A stretch of DNA of 6,209 bases, taken from contig CAMJAJ010000088.1 in NCBI GenBank assembly GCA_946403565.1, positions 1 to 6,209 on the forward strand, given 5' to 3'. Under the pieces are notes generated by a model. That model did not search any database and had not been told where the DNA came from. It worked only from the letters and a program-made list of their open reading frames with translations. Position 1 is the stretch's first letter, and the number at the start of each line of letters is the position of its first letter. The position numbers and the translations under genes were made by a program. Source of the stretch: an uncultured Treponema sp. (GTDB lineage: Bacteria > Spirochaetota > Spirochaetia > Treponematales > Treponemataceae). Below are positions 6,197 through 6,209 of the stretch, piece after piece.

Positions 6197-6209
6197 TCCC
6201 CGCCGGCTT

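Overview
The window reads like an accessory or surface-protein region of a GC-rich, host-associated spirochaete, most likely a Treponema. The grounds are a Treponema/BspA-type leucine-rich-repeat (TpLRR, LRR_5) secreted protein, a decayed Rpn-family (PD-(D/E)XK 'recombination-promoting nuclease/putative transposase') gene of the kind that is abundant in treponemes, and strongly C/G-ending codons in the intact genes. The taxonomic call is inference from protein families only.

Layout, left to right, with all genes on the + strand. (1) Positions 1-705 hold the C-terminal part of an Rpn-family gene, cut by the window edge and carrying at least one frameshift near 115. It ends in the usual EG-rich coiled tail. 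A clear intrinsic terminator follows at 744-784. (2) Positions about 799-1239 hold a remnant of a lower-GC gene. It has no recognisable start, carries one in-frame TAG (1045-1047), and stays open and protein-like beyond it. (3) Positions 1335-4735 hold a large gene for a secreted modular protein: signal peptide, beta-rich propeller-like domain, nine perfect-protein copies of a 12-residue PKVEEKPKEPEQ linker, and two homologous modules of about 255 residues. Each module is a beta-sandwich-like part followed by LRR_5 repeats. A 59-bp tandem duplication at 3683-3800 breaks the frame and splits the gene into 1335-3860 and 3797-4735. Removing one copy restores a single frame of exactly 1113 codons plus stop. 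(4) Positions 4735-5754 hold an intact DusB-like tRNA-dihydrouridine synthase whose ATG overlaps the TGA of the LRR gene (TGATG). (5) A strong intrinsic terminator at 5952-5996 closes this two-gene unit. (6) Positions 6000-6209 are AT-rich and structurally different. They hold a minus-strand terminator-like hairpin, a second inverted repeat whose loop contains the start codons, and a short ORF with a good ribosome-binding site that stops after T-runs. This could be the leader and first codons of a mobile-element gene or a remnant of one.

How the genes fit together: the LRR gene and dusB probably form one transcript (overlapping stop and start, one terminator at the end). The main biological point is the reversible-looking disruption of a modular surface or periplasmic protein. 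It could be phase-variable, a recent loss of function, or an assembly artefact joining two strain variants. The left flank is a small graveyard of decayed accessory genes.
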